A stretch of 64,000 nucleotides of DNA from Vibrio cyclitrophicus (GCA_023206055.1 CP065366.1:3410001-3474000), one strand, 5' to 3'. Counted from the stretch's first letter, positions 1 through 8,583 are shown. Program-made: numbers and translations. Notes: generated by a model not told the origin, from the sequence alone.

Positions 1-1
1 T

Positions 2-991
2 AAAGCAGAAGATGGCTCAATGTTGAACATGTATGGCCGTGTTCAAGGTGATTTCAAATATCACGATGAGCACAGCAACCCAGCCGCAGACGGCGACGAG
101 AAACTGAACGGTTCAGTCAGTGCTCGTGTTGGCTTCAACGGTCACCAAGTGATCAACGACGATTATTCACTCATTGGTCAGATGCAGTACCAATTGGTTT
201 CAAACGATGAAGACGCTAGCATTGATTGGCAAGCTCGTTACGTGTGGGCAGGTATCGACATGAACGAGAATGGCCGTATCGAAACAGGCCGTGTGCTGTC
301 GGTTGTGACGCTGTTCTCTGACATTGGTGATATATTCTCTACTGGTGGCGACCCAGTTGCGGGTTACCACGTAGGTGAAGTTGACTCCAGTGCCGCGCTT
401 ATCTTCCGTCAAAACGGTACGTTCCAATACCGTAACGAAATCGGCAACTTGGCATTCGGTACAGCACTTATCACCAACAGCAACGTTGATTACGGTTACA
501 ACGCAGCAGCGCGTTACACCATCAATATGGGTGATGCGGGTGTCCTAAAGCCAGCCGCAATGTTCCAGTACAACCAATCTGACGATGTGAACGCTGACGT
601 ACAAGATTACCAGACTTGGGGCTTGGGCTCGCAATACTTCCTGGGCGGCCTATACCTAGGTGCAGCTTACACTCAAGAATCAATGGGGCTTAGAAACAGC
701 AGCGACAATGCCGATACTACAGGCTACGACTTCCGTGCAGCATACGATTTTGGTAAATGGGTTGTCCGTGCGGGTTACCGTTACTTAGCACTGGATGAAT
801 CCACCAATGGCGAAGATGTGATTGAAGATGCAATTCAAACTGAGGTTCAATATCGCCTAACGCGTCAATCGTCTATATTCTTGAACTACACCGACAACAA
901 AGGTGGCAACTCAGAAATTACGTCTTCTGGCGCAAGCGTATCTGGTCAGAAAGGCGCAGTGTTTACCACCAGCCTACGTTACGAGTGGTAG
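2..991 (+). CDS. Outer-membrane porin, 5'-truncated by the window edge
   Basis: This is the C-terminal ~329 residues of a general diffusion porin, a trimeric 16-strand beta-barrel that lets small hydrophilic solutes cross the outer membrane. The reading frame is open from base 2, so the signal peptide and first strand lie upstream of the window. What is visible is typical of a barrel: a first strand reading MYGRVQGDF, alternating aromatic and polar residues, Gly/Asn/Asp-rich loops, and a C-terminal strand ending in LRYEW. A terminal aromatic residue is the usual BAM-recognition feature. No cysteines are present. A family name such as OmpU or OmpC cannot be fixed without the N-terminus and a search. 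Confidence 0.85.
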   Translation, partial: KAEDGSMLNMYGRVQGDFKYHDEHSNPAADGDEKLNGSVSARVGFNGHQVINDDYSLIGQMQYQLVSNDEDASIDWQARYVWAGIDMNENGRIETGRVLSVVTLFSDIGDIFSTGGDPVAGYHVGEVDSSAALIFRQNGTFQYRNEIGNLAFGTALITNSNVDYGYNAAARYTINMGDAGVLKPAAMFQYNQSDDVNADVQDYQTWGLGSQYFLGGLYLGAAYTQESMGLRNSSDNADTTGYDFRAAYDFGKWVVRAGYRYLALDESTNGEDVIEDAIQTEVQYRLTRQSSIFLNYTDNKGGNSEITSSGASVSGQKGAVFTTSLRYEW

Positions 992-1045
992 CATCTCCCC
1001 CATAACTACGTAATATGGTACCTTCCCCTATAGGTACCAATAAAA

Positions 1046-1070
1046 AGCCGAGCCCTAGTCCAGCTCGGCT
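1046..1070. terminator. Stem-loop terminator between porin and trmL
   Basis: Arms AGCCGAGC (1046-1053) and GCTCGGCT (1063-1070) form a perfect 8-bp stem with a 9-nt loop. The T-rich run lies on the minus-strand side (plus-strand A-run 1042-1046), so it reads best as a terminator for minus-strand transcription coming from trmL. It could also end the porin transcript. Confidence 0.6.
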
Positions 1071-1582
1071 AAATGTCTTAGTTCACGTCCTTCACCCTAG
1101 GTTGTACGCTTTTCGTCACCTTATTAAATATTTCTGAGTTATGTCGTCTGGCTAATAAGGTTCTGGATACCCCACCTTAAAGTTAATGCCCTAAAAAATC
1201 ATCTCAGATTAGAAATAATCTACTCTTGTTGATATATTTGAATTAGCAAAATCCTCAATTATTACTTAAACGTGTATTTTATCGCTTTGCCTAGCGGTCT
1301 AGAATCTATCGCCTTTAGGGTCGTCATCCATTAGTAATGGTTCGTCGAGTATCGGCTTGGAAGACTTTATTTAAGAAAGAAGCAAATGATGATTTCGAAT
1401 GAAATTAGTGCGCCTTCTTACAACGAACCGCAGTTTACCAGTTACTGAGTGACCATTGAGGAAGCATTAAAGCTTTAAGAGCGTATCGCAAAGATAATTA
1501 AAGTGAAGGTTTGAGCCCTATGCAGTACAAGTTGCACATACGCTTCAGAGAAGGGAGGCTCTATCCTACAAAATCAGTTAGC
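1071..1582. other. Gene-free, degenerate stretch downstream of intact trmL
   Basis: No intact gene is visible in these ~510 bases. The minus strand holds several short, stop-interrupted open stretches, for example about 32 codons at 1078-1177 and a piece reading RPLGKAIKYT near 1270-1310. The latter vaguely recalls the C-terminal part of IS66-type transposases. This looks like decayed mobile or duplicated DNA, but I cannot identify it firmly. Confidence 0.3.
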
Positions 1583-2047
1583 TCACTCCCCTCCAGGAAA
1601 ACCAATCTGACGCCACGCTTCGTAACTTACAACCGCTACCGCATTCGACAAATTCATACTCCTAGCATCAGGCAACATCGCTATACGAATACGTTGTTCT
1701 TCGGGTATACCGTTACGGATCTCATCTGGCAAACCAGATGTTTCTGCCCCAAACAATAAAACATCACCCTCAACATAATTAGGTTCGTCATGCGGACGAG
1801 AGCCTTTCGTCGTAAGAGCAAATATGCGCCTTCCCTCCATCGCTTTCTCAAAAGCAAAGTAGTCAGGGTGCACAGTCACTCTTGCAAGATCTCTATAATC
1901 AAGAGCGGCACGTCGCAATTTTTTTTCCTCTAGATCAAAACCAAGAGGCTCAATCAAGTGCAAGTGGCAACCGTTATTACTAGCCAATCGAATAATATTA
2001 CCAGTGTTAGCGGCTATTTTAGGAGAGTACAAAGCAATATGAAACAT
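1583..2047 (-). CDS. trmL: tRNA (cytidine(34)-2'-O)-methyltransferase TrmL, intact copy
   Basis: TrmL (YibK) is a small knotted SPOUT methyltransferase that 2'-O-methylates position 34 of certain leucine tRNAs using S-adenosylmethionine. At 154 aa the protein has the normal family length. It carries the N-terminal NTGNIIRLASNNG segment, the LIEPLGF strand, GAETSGLP, and the C-terminal knot motif MNLSNAVAVVSYEAWRQ. It faces a second, broken trmL 180 bp away on the other strand. The two proteins differ at many positions, so this is a divergent copy rather than a recent duplicate. It probably supplies the cell's only TrmL activity. Its inverted placement beside the dead copy suggests it arrived with incoming DNA. 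Confidence 0.9.
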   Translation of the reverse strand: MFHIALYSPKIAANTGNIIRLASNNGCHLHLIEPLGFDLEEKKLRRAALDYRDLARVTVHPDYFAFEKAMEGRRIFALTTKGSRPHDEPNYVEGDVLLFGAETSGLPDEIRNGIPEEQRIRIAMLPDARSMNLSNAVAVVSYEAWRQIGFPGGE

Positions 2048-2211
2048 AGTCTTTCGATGCTCTTAAATTAATGGTAAGCGCTTTCTCTGCGCCAATTATT
2101 CGTTCAATTATACACTTTTTTTCTTAGGTCGCTTTCTTTAGGTAACGATCTATATGTAGGTACCTATCTTAATTGGGCTTTTTCATCTTAACCTAAAAAA
2201 AATAAAATTTT

Positions 2212-2661
2212 CAGATTGCCATAAGTTTCCACATCATCCGCCTATGTGCTAACTGCGGCGCAAACCTGCATCTTATCGAACCGCTTGGCTTTGATTTTGA
2301 AGAGAAGAAAGTTCGTCGTGCTGGCTTGGATTACCACGACCTTGCGCGAGTAAAGCGTCACAAGAACCTAGAAGCTTTTCTTGAGTATCTAGAGAATGAA
2401 CGCGAGGGTGACTTCCGCATCTTTGCTTGCACCACTAAAACGACAGGCCACCACGTTGATGCGAAATTCCAACAAGGTGATGTGCTGATGTTTGGCCCAG
2501 AGACTCGCGGCCTGCCTGCTGAATTCATCGAAAGCATGCCAATGGAACAACGCATTCGTATCCCAATGATGCCAGACGCACGTAGCCTGAACCTGTCTAA
2601 CGCAGTGGCAATCATTGCTTTTGAAGCATGGCGACAAATGGGTTTTGAAGGCGCGGTATAA
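2212..2661 (+). pseudogene. trmL: trmL remnant lacking its 5' end
   Basis: The frame is open from just after a stop at 2203-2205 and matches TrmL from the IIRLCANCGANLHLIEP segment (from 2236) to the normal C-terminus (NLSNAVAIIAFEAWRQMGF). About 17 N-terminal residues, the first SPOUT strand and the NTG motif, are missing. No ATG, GTG or TTG lies upstream in frame, and the first in-frame ATG (about codon 70 of the family) cannot give a working enzyme. The junction falls right at the conserved codons for NTGN|IIRL. Since the next genes (fxsA, aspA) are usual trmL neighbours in Vibrio as I remember it, this is probably the original resident copy. Confidence 0.8.
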
Positions 2662-2680
2662 CCAAACGCTCAAACTAATC

Positions 2681-2701
2681 TGTTATCTGTTATCTGTTAT
2701 C
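2681..2701. repeat. Tandem heptamer, three copies
   Basis: TGTTATC is repeated three times head to tail directly after the trmL remnant (2681-2687, 2688-2694, 2695-2701). It is a short simple-sequence repeat in non-coding DNA with no obvious function. Confidence 0.9.
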
Positions 2702-2740
2702 AATCGTAAACAGTAAGTAACATCAGGCGACAGACAATAA

Positions 2741-2794
2741 AAAAGGCTCTTACCATTATCACTTTCTTGCGAAGGATAAAGGTAAGAGCCTTTT
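2741..2794. terminator. Bidirectional terminator between trmL remnant and fxsA
   Basis: Arms at 2741-2754 and 2781-2794 (AAAAGGCTCTTACC and its complement) form a perfect 14-bp stem with A- and T-rich edges on both sides. It serves the convergent transcripts from trmL' (+) and fxsA (-). Confidence 0.85.
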
Positions 2795-2848
2795 CTGTTT
2801 TTCTATCTATATAAAGAAGAGAGAAAAACAAAGAAGAGAAAAAACGGA

Positions 2849-3373
2849 TTAGTTTAAGCGGTTACGATCGTTGTCGTCGTCTTTCTTCTCAAACTCACCT
2901 TCAAAGGTGTTGCCGTCTTTTGATTGGTCAGATGGATCGCGATTGAATGGGTCTTGTCCAAATGGACTCTGGCCAAAACCAGCTTGTCCACCCGCATGGA
3001 AACCACCAGACATATTGGTCACCACCATTTTTTCCATCATTTTCTTGGCAATCATCGCTCTTGGTGCTGGCAGTAATACCAACATACCGAGTGCGTCCGT
3101 CATAAAGCCCGGAGTCAGCAGCAATACACCTGCAACCGCAAGCATCACGCCTTCAAGAATCTGCTGTGCTGGCATTTCGCCTTGTTGCAAACGACCTTGC
3201 ACAGACATAAGCGTCTGAATGCCTTGGCTACGAACCAGTGATGCACCCACAAATGCAGTGATAAGAACCAACGCAATTGTTGGCCACAATCCTAAGAAGC
3301 CACCAACTTGAATAAATAACCCAATCTCAATGATGGGTACGAAGATAAATAGTAATAATAAGATAGGAAACAC
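2849..3373 (-). CDS. fxsA: FxsA family inner-membrane protein
   Basis: FxsA (YtbE/DUF-type membrane protein) was named in E. coli for suppressing F exclusion of phage T7 when overproduced; its normal job is unclear. The 174-aa product starts with hydrophobic segments (about residues 2-25 and 30-50), has a third around 75-105, and ends in a polar, Gly/Phe/Asp-rich tail (GQSPFGQDPFNRDPSDQ). The GTG start at 3373 is chosen because AGGAGG (3378-3383 on the plus coordinates) lies just upstream. It is divergent from aspA and sits next to trmL, an arrangement usual in this group. Confidence 0.88.
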   Translation of the reverse strand: MFPILLLLFIFVPIIEIGLFIQVGGFLGLWPTIALVLITAFVGASLVRSQGIQTLMSVQGRLQQGEMPAQQILEGVMLAVAGVLLLTPGFMTDALGMLVLLPAPRAMIAKKMMEKMVVTNMSGGFHAGGQAGFGQSPFGQDPFNRDPSDQSKDGNTFEGEFEKKDDDNDRNRLN

Positions 3374-3657
3374 ACGCCCTCCTTTGTTACTTGCAGTTTA
3401 CGCTGAAAGCCCTAACAATCTCAAATTTATCCTGTAAATAAGCGTGTTTATTGACCAAGAATAACTTTGCAAAATATTGACTAAACAAAACCGAAAAAGG
3501 TGATCCACTTAATATTTTTATGCGCTAAGTACAGTATCATGTGCCACATAAGTCAGGACGGATTTATCAGCCCAATATTCTAGCGAACGGAGTATTTGCA
3601 CACAGAATAGGCTAATAACTAACTATATAATCAGAATAATTCTCTAAGGATCCTGTT
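3374..3657. promoter_or_regulatory. Divergent fxsA/aspA intergenic region
   Basis: These 284 bases must hold the promoters for fxsA (-) and aspA (+). The stretch is AT-rich. I see no consensus FNR or CRP palindrome. The aspA ribosome-binding site lies at its right edge (TAAGGATCCTGTT before ATG). Confidence 0.4.
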
Positions 3658-5109
3658 ATGGCTACTCAATCAGAAGCTCAAGTTGAAGCTCCTCAAGCTA
3701 CTCGTCTCGAAGAAGATCTATTAGGTCAACGTCATGTTCCGGCTGATGCTTACTACGGCATCCACACTCTACGCGCAGTTGAAAACTTCAACATCTCAAA
3801 TGTAACGATCTCAGATGTACCTGAATTCGTTCGCGGTATGGTGATGACTAAGAAAGCAGCGGCTTTAGCAAACAAAGAGTTAGGCGTAATCCCAAGCGAA
3901 GTGGCTAAATATATCATCCAAGCTTGTGACCTAATTCTAGACACGGGTAAGTGCATGGATCAGTTCCCATCGGACGTTTTCCAAGGTGGTGCTGGTACTT
4001 CTGTAAACATGAACGCGAATGAAGTTATTGCGAACGTGGCACTTGAACTTATGGGCAAAGAAAAAGGCCAATACGAGTTCATCAACCCGAACGACCATGT
4101 AAACCGCAGCCAATCTACAAACTGTGCCTACCCAACTGGCTTCCGTATCTCTGTTTACAACAGCGTTCGTAAACTGATTGATGCGATTGAATACCTAAAA
4201 GGTGCATTCGAGCTTAAGAGCCAAGAATTCAACACGATTTTGAAGATGGGTCGTACTCAGCTTCAAGACGCAGTTCCAATGACGGTTGGCCAAGAGTTCC
4301 ACGCTTGGGCTGTAACCATCAATGAAGAAATCAAAAACCTAGAATACACTTCAAAGCTACTGCTTGAGGTAAACCTAGGCGCAACAGCTATCGGTACAGG
4401 TCTGAACGCAGCACCGGGTTACCAAGGCCTAGCAGTTAAACACCTAGCAGAAGTAACGGGCCTAGAGTGTGTTGCGGCTGAAGATTTAATCGAAGCAACG
4501 TCTGACTGTGGCGCATACGTAATGACGCACGGCGCTCTTAAGCGTCTAGCCGTGAAACTGTCTAAAATTTGTAACGATTTGCGTCTGCTTTCTTCAGGTC
4601 CACGTACTGGCTTGAACGAGCTAAACCTACCTGAACTGCAAGCAGGTTCTTCAATCATGCCTGCTAAAGTAAACCCAGTTGTACCTGAAGTAGTAAACCA
4701 AGTTTGCTTTAAAGTTCTAGGTAACGACAACACGGTTTCTTTCGCAGCTGAAGGTGGTCAACTGCAACTGAACGTAATGGAACCTGTTATTGCACAAAGC
4801 ATGTTTGAGTCTCTAGACATCCTAACAAACGCTTGTGTGAACCTACGCGACAAGTGTGTAGACGGCATTACGGTGAACAAAGAAGTGTGTGAATCTCACG
4901 TATTTAACTCTATCGGTATCGTCACTTACCTAAACCCATACATTGGCCACCACGAGGGTGACATCGTTGGTAAGATCTGTGCTGAGACAGGTAAGAGCGT
5001 GCGTGATGTGGTTCTAGAGCGCGGTTTATTAACCGAAGAAGAACTTGATGACATTTTCTCTGTTGAAAATTTGATGCATCCTCAGTATAAAGCAAAGCGC
5101 TACGAATAA
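3658..5109 (+). CDS. aspA: Aspartate ammonia-lyase (aspartase)
   Basis: Aspartase reversibly deaminates L-aspartate to fumarate and ammonia, feeding anaerobic fumarate respiration and nitrogen release in the cytoplasm. The 483-aa protein belongs to the fumarase/aspartase superfamily. Visible motifs are the GAGTSVNMNANEV loop (112-123), NPNDHVNRSQSTN (143-155), GRTQLQDAVPM (198-208) and the superfamily signature GSSIMPAKVNP at residues 330-340 with its catalytic serine. It is slightly longer than E. coli AspA because of an N-terminal Ala/Gln/Glu-rich extension of about 15 residues before the conserved start. dcuA follows, forming the usual aspartate-uptake and deamination pair. Confidence 0.97.
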   Translation: MATQSEAQVEAPQATRLEEDLLGQRHVPADAYYGIHTLRAVENFNISNVTISDVPEFVRGMVMTKKAAALANKELGVIPSEVAKYIIQACDLILDTGKCMDQFPSDVFQGGAGTSVNMNANEVIANVALELMGKEKGQYEFINPNDHVNRSQSTNCAYPTGFRISVYNSVRKLIDAIEYLKGAFELKSQEFNTILKMGRTQLQDAVPMTVGQEFHAWAVTINEEIKNLEYTSKLLLEVNLGATAIGTGLNAAPGYQGLAVKHLAEVTGLECVAAEDLIEATSDCGAYVMTHGALKRLAVKLSKICNDLRLLSSGPRTGLNELNLPELQAGSSIMPAKVNPVVPEVVNQVCFKVLGNDNTVSFAAEGGQLQLNVMEPVIAQSMFESLDILTNACVNLRDKCVDGITVNKEVCESHVFNSIGIVTYLNPYIGHHEGDIVGKICAETGKSVRDVVLERGLLTEEELDDIFSVENLMHPQYKAKRYE

Positions 5110-5120
5110 AGTTAGCGAGA

Positions 5121-5146
5121 AAGGGCTCCAAAGGGAGCCCTTTTTT
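5121..5146 (+). terminator. aspA terminator
   Basis: Arms AAGGGCTCC (5121-5129) and GGAGCCCTT (5134-5142) with a four-base loop are followed by a run of six T. It is a standard intrinsic terminator, so dcuA needs either read-through or its own promoter. Confidence 0.85.
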
Positions 5147-5230
5147 AGGCTCCAATACGGTTAACCATGATTATTTTGTGGATTTCCGTTGGTTGCGCTT
5201 TTGCCAAATTAAATCTAAACCATAGAACTA

Positions 5231-5265
5231 TTATGTGAACATTCCAGTGGCGAATGTTCACATAA
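5231..5265 (+). promoter_or_regulatory. Perfect 14-bp inverted repeat just before dcuA
   Basis: TTATGTGAACATTC (5231-5244) and its exact complement (5252-5265) flank a 7-nt loop, ending 24 nt before the dcuA ATG. There is no T-run, so it is not an intrinsic terminator. The TGTGA...TCACA ends are 19 nt apart, too far for one CRP site. It could be an operator for a dimeric regulator or an mRNA hairpin controlling dcuA translation or stability. Confidence 0.6.
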
Positions 5266-5289
5266 TAAAATCTAACTGAGGTGTTACTT

Positions 5290-6597
5290 ATGATTGCAGT
5301 AGAACTGTTTGTCGTCCTGCTCTTTATCTTTTTGGGGGCCAGAATTGGCGGTATCGGTATTGGTTTTGCCGGTGGTGCTGGTGTTATTGCCCTTTCACTT
5401 ATTCTTGGCGTTCCAACAAGCCAATCTTTCATCCCGATCGACGTAATCTTGATCATCATGTCTGTTATCACCGCAATTGCTGCAATGCAAGTTGCTGGCG
5501 GTATGGACTGGCTGGTACAAATTGCAGAAAACTTTTTGCGTAAACACCCTGAACGCATCACCTTTTATGCGCCAATCGTGACCTTTGTAATGACATTGAT
5601 GGCGGGTACTGGTCACACAGCATTCTCTACGCTTCCTGTTATTGCAGAAGTAGCAAAAGGCCAAGGCGTGCGTCCTTCTCGCCCACTGTCTATCGCAGTT
5701 GTTGCTTCTCAAATTGCTATCACAGCTTCGCCAATCTCGGCAGCGGTTGTGGCTTTCGCAGCAATGCTGGCACCATTTGGTGTTGATTACCTAACGCTAT
5801 TGATGGTTTGTATCCCAACCACCTTCATCGCTTGTATGGTTGGTGCAGTTGTTGCTAACTACATGGGTAGCGAACTGAAAGACGATCCTGTTTACCAAGA
5901 GCGTCTAGAGAAAGGTCTAATCAAACTGGCAACAGAAGAGAAGCGCGAGATCCTTCCAACAGCGAAGAAAGCAACTTACATCTTCCTAGCAGCGATTGGT
6001 TTTGTGGTTTGTTATGCAGCGGCTATCTCTAGCTCTGTTGGCCTAATTGAAAACCCAGCTCTGGGCCGTAACGAAGCAATCATGTCTGTGATGCTGGCAG
6101 CTGCTGCTGCAATTGTTATGTTCACTAAGATTGATGCTGCGAAGATCTCTTCAGCACCAACATTCCGCTCTGGTATGACGGCATGTGTATGTGTACTTGG
6201 TGTAGCTTGGTTAGGTTCAACGTTTGTAAACGCACACGTTGCTGAGATCAAAGACGTAGCAGGCGCTCTACTGGCTGACTACCCATGGATGCTGGCTCTT
6301 GTTCTGTTCTTCGCTTCTATGCTGCTTTACTCTCAAGGCGCAACAACCGTTGCACTTATGCCTGCAGCTCTAGCGATTGGCGTAGCACCACTAACAGCCG
6401 TAGCTTCTTTTGCTGCAGTAAGTGCGTTGTTCGTACTTCCAACTTACCCAACGCTACTGGCAGCGGTTGAGATGGATGACACAGGCTCAACGCGTATCGG
6501 TAACTACGTATTTAACCACCCATTCTTCATTCCTGGTGTGGCAACAATCAGTACAGCGGTAGCACTAGGCTTCGCGTTCGGTGGTCTGTTCATCTAA
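5290..6597 (+). CDS. dcuA: Anaerobic C4-dicarboxylate transporter DcuA
   Basis: DcuA exchanges or takes up C4-dicarboxylates such as aspartate, fumarate and succinate across the inner membrane. Its reading frame encodes about ten hydrophobic segments and the conserved N-terminus GARIGGIGIGFAGGAGV. The MAGTGHTAFSTLPVI segment and the C-terminal LPTYPTLLAAVEMDDTGSTR motif are DcuA/DcuB hallmarks. An upstream in-frame GTG exists at 5281, but ATG 5290 is chosen because GAGGTG (5277-5282) is correctly spaced and homologues begin with M(I/L)xVEL. Length is 435 aa, normal for the family. Downstream of aspA, it imports the substrate or exports the product of aspartase. Confidence 0.95.
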   Translation: MIAVELFVVLLFIFLGARIGGIGIGFAGGAGVIALSLILGVPTSQSFIPIDVILIIMSVITAIAAMQVAGGMDWLVQIAENFLRKHPERITFYAPIVTFVMTLMAGTGHTAFSTLPVIAEVAKGQGVRPSRPLSIAVVASQIAITASPISAAVVAFAAMLAPFGVDYLTLLMVCIPTTFIACMVGAVVANYMGSELKDDPVYQERLEKGLIKLATEEKREILPTAKKATYIFLAAIGFVVCYAAAISSSVGLIENPALGRNEAIMSVMLAAAAAIVMFTKIDAAKISSAPTFRSGMTACVCVLGVAWLGSTFVNAHVAEIKDVAGALLADYPWMLALVLFFASMLLYSQGATTVALMPAALAIGVAPLTAVASFAAVSALFVLPTYPTLLAAVEMDDTGSTRIGNYVFNHPFFIPGVATISTAVALGFAFGGLFI

Positions 6598-6619
6598 CAT
6601 TCGCTGATGATTAAAATTT

Positions 6620-6645
6620 AAAAGGAAGCTTCGGCTTCCTTTTTT
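6620..6645 (+). terminator. dcuA terminator
   Basis: AAAAGGAAGC (6620-6629), a TTCG tetraloop and GCTTCCTTTT (6634-6643) plus extra T form a strong intrinsic terminator. Confidence 0.9.
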
Positions 6646-7108
6646 GTTTTCTACTCATGTGATATTTGATACACATCAAATAACCATTATAAACTTCAAA
6701 AACCGACCCAAAAAATAAAGTTTGAATAAAATTCCAAGATTATTCAACTCAACCAGAAGCAACACCTATCAAATCAATCTCCCCTCACTTTCCTTTAATC
6801 TATAGCGAATATTAATCCAAGCTAACCAACCAAAAAACCTTGCCATTTTTTTCACCATTTCCCAGTCCATTCATTAGCGATTATTTTTGTGAACAACACC
6901 AAAATTAAATAGTTAAGTAAGGAATAAAATAACCGCAGCTAAAATAAATCTAAATTCATTTGGATTGGTAAATATAAAAATAACCTTAATTTAAAGTCAG
7001 CAACTTTTTATCGTTGGGCACTTTATAATAGTCAATGTATTTACAATCTATAAATCATTAGTCGCTAATTCACATCACTTCTATTTAAGATGATGTAAGG
7101 AGATAGCC
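6646..7108. promoter_or_regulatory. Long AT-rich region upstream of the YfcC-type transporter
   Basis: About 460 bases carry no gene. The clear element is a perfect FNR-type box near the left end (separate entry). Several TGAAT/ATTCA half-sites, for example around 6723-6750, could be ArgR contacts, but no full ARG box is present. A TATAAT-like element lies at 7023-7028. The region likely carries oxygen and arginine control of the downstream transporter. Confidence 0.4.
6666..6679. promoter_or_regulatory. Perfect FNR/ANR-type box
   Basis: TTGATACACATCAA matches the FNR consensus TTGAT-N4-ATCAA exactly. It sits about 430 bp before the transporter gene of the arginine deiminase cluster, a pathway typically induced without oxygen. 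The distance is long, so the regulated promoter may be far upstream of the gene. Confidence 0.55.
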
Positions 7109-8557
7109 ATGACAACTCAAACGATACCAAGCGAGACAAAAAAGGGCGGCTTCTTTGCCAATTTTAAATTCCCTTCTGCTTATACCATTTTATTTATTCT
7201 AATTGCGTTCGTTGCTCTACTTACCTGGATTGTTCCTGCGGGACAATACGACCGAGCAATGAATGAAGAACTCGGCCGAGAAGTACCCGTAACAGGCACT
7301 TATCAAGCGGTAGAGGGTAACCCTCAAGGCGTAATTGATGTACTGCTAGCGCCTATTGACGGCTTCTACGACCACAATAGCTACGAAGCTGCGGCAATCG
7401 ACGTTTCGCTGTTCATCTTAATCATTGGTGGCTTCTTAGGGTTAGTAACTAAAACTGGTGCGATTGATGCCGGTATCGAACGTGTCACCGCCCGCTTAGA
7501 AGGGCGAGAAGAGTTGATGATACCGATACTGATGGCGCTGTTTGCTGCTGGCGGTACCGTCTACGGCATGGCGGAAGAATCACTGCCATTCTATACGCTG
7601 CTAGTACCAGTAATGATGGCCGCTCGCTTTGACCCTTTAGTTGCTGCTGCCACGGTACTGCTTGGCGCAGGGATTGGGGTGTTAGGTTCCACCATTAACC
7701 CATTCGCGACCGTGATCGCTGCCAACGCCTCTGGTATTCCATTTACCGATGGTATCGTACTGCGTGTCGGTATGCTGATTGTTGGTTGGGGTATTTGTGT
7801 CGCTTACGTTATGCGTTACGCAAGAATGGTTCAAGCCGATCCAAGCAAATCGATTGTGTACGACAAGTACGAAGAGAACAAAGCGCACTTCTTAGGTAAT
7901 GCGAGCGGCGAAAAACTTGAATTCACCATGACTCGCAAACTGATTCTGACCATTTTTGGTGGCTCGTTCGCTGTGATGATTTACGGCGTATCCGTTGCTG
8001 GATGGTGGATGGCTGAAATCTCCGCGATGTTTTTAGCAGCAACTATCATCGTTGGTATTGTGTCTCGCATGAGCGAAGAAGAGTTTACCACTAGCTTCAT
8101 TGACGGTGCTCGAGACCTACTGGGCGTAGCGCTTATCATAGGTATCGCACGTGGTATTGTGGTGGTGATGGACCGCGGTATGATCACCGACACTATCCTC
8201 TTCTCTGCAGAGCAAATGGTCACCGGCTTGTCTTCGGTTATCTTTATTAACGTGATGTTCTTCTTAGAGATTCTCTTGTCATTCTTAGTGCCTTCAACCT
8301 CTGGTTTAGCGGTACTCACCATGCCAATCATGGCGCCATTGGCTGACTTTGCAGGCGTAGGTCGTGACCTTGTTATCACCGCTTACCAATCAGCTTCTGG
8401 CTTGGTGAACTTAATCACACCAACCTCTGCGGTCGTAATGGGTGGTTTGGCGATAGCTCGTGTCCCTTACGTACGCTGGGTTAAATGGGTAATGCCATTA
8501 ATCGGTATCTTGATGGTGTTCTGCATCATTGTTCTGAGTATTGGTGCACTTATCTAA
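7109..8557 (+). CDS. YfcC family transporter, putative arginine/ornithine exchanger
   Basis: This 482-aa integral membrane protein belongs to the YfcC/DcuC-like ion-transporter group. It shows 11-12 hydrophobic segments, the early TWIVPAGQYDR motif (about residues 39-49), a paired Gly-rich element (GAGIGVLGSTINPFATVIAANASGIP) and a C-terminal counterpart (SASGLVNLITPTSAVVMGGLAIA), the two re-entrant loops expected in this superfamily. The gene stands directly before arcA, arcC and the OTC gene, so import of arginine in exchange for ornithine is the likely role, taken from context. A strong ribosome-binding site (TAAGGAG) precedes ATG 7109. It has its own terminator and is therefore a separate transcription unit from arcA. 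Confidence 0.8.
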   Translation: MTTQTIPSETKKGGFFANFKFPSAYTILFILIAFVALLTWIVPAGQYDRAMNEELGREVPVTGTYQAVEGNPQGVIDVLLAPIDGFYDHNSYEAAAIDVSLFILIIGGFLGLVTKTGAIDAGIERVTARLEGREELMIPILMALFAAGGTVYGMAEESLPFYTLLVPVMMAARFDPLVAAATVLLGAGIGVLGSTINPFATVIAANASGIPFTDGIVLRVGMLIVGWGICVAYVMRYARMVQADPSKSIVYDKYEENKAHFLGNASGEKLEFTMTRKLILTIFGGSFAVMIYGVSVAGWWMAEISAMFLAATIIVGIVSRMSEEEFTTSFIDGARDLLGVALIIGIARGIVVVMDRGMITDTILFSAEQMVTGLSSVIFINVMFFLEILLSFLVPSTSGLAVLTMPIMAPLADFAGVGRDLVITAYQSASGLVNLITPTSAVVMGGLAIARVPYVRWVKWVMPLIGILMVFCIIVLSIGALI

Positions 8558-8583
8558 AACCAACACACCTCACTTTCTCACTC

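Noticed and set aside
1511..1759. Plus-strand 82-codon frame overlapping trmL
   Set aside because: It is the antisense shadow of the intact trmL gene and the adjoining non-coding DNA.
5231..5265. CRP site before dcuA
   Set aside because: TGTGA and TCACA are present but separated by 19 bases instead of 6, so a single CRP dimer would not fit.
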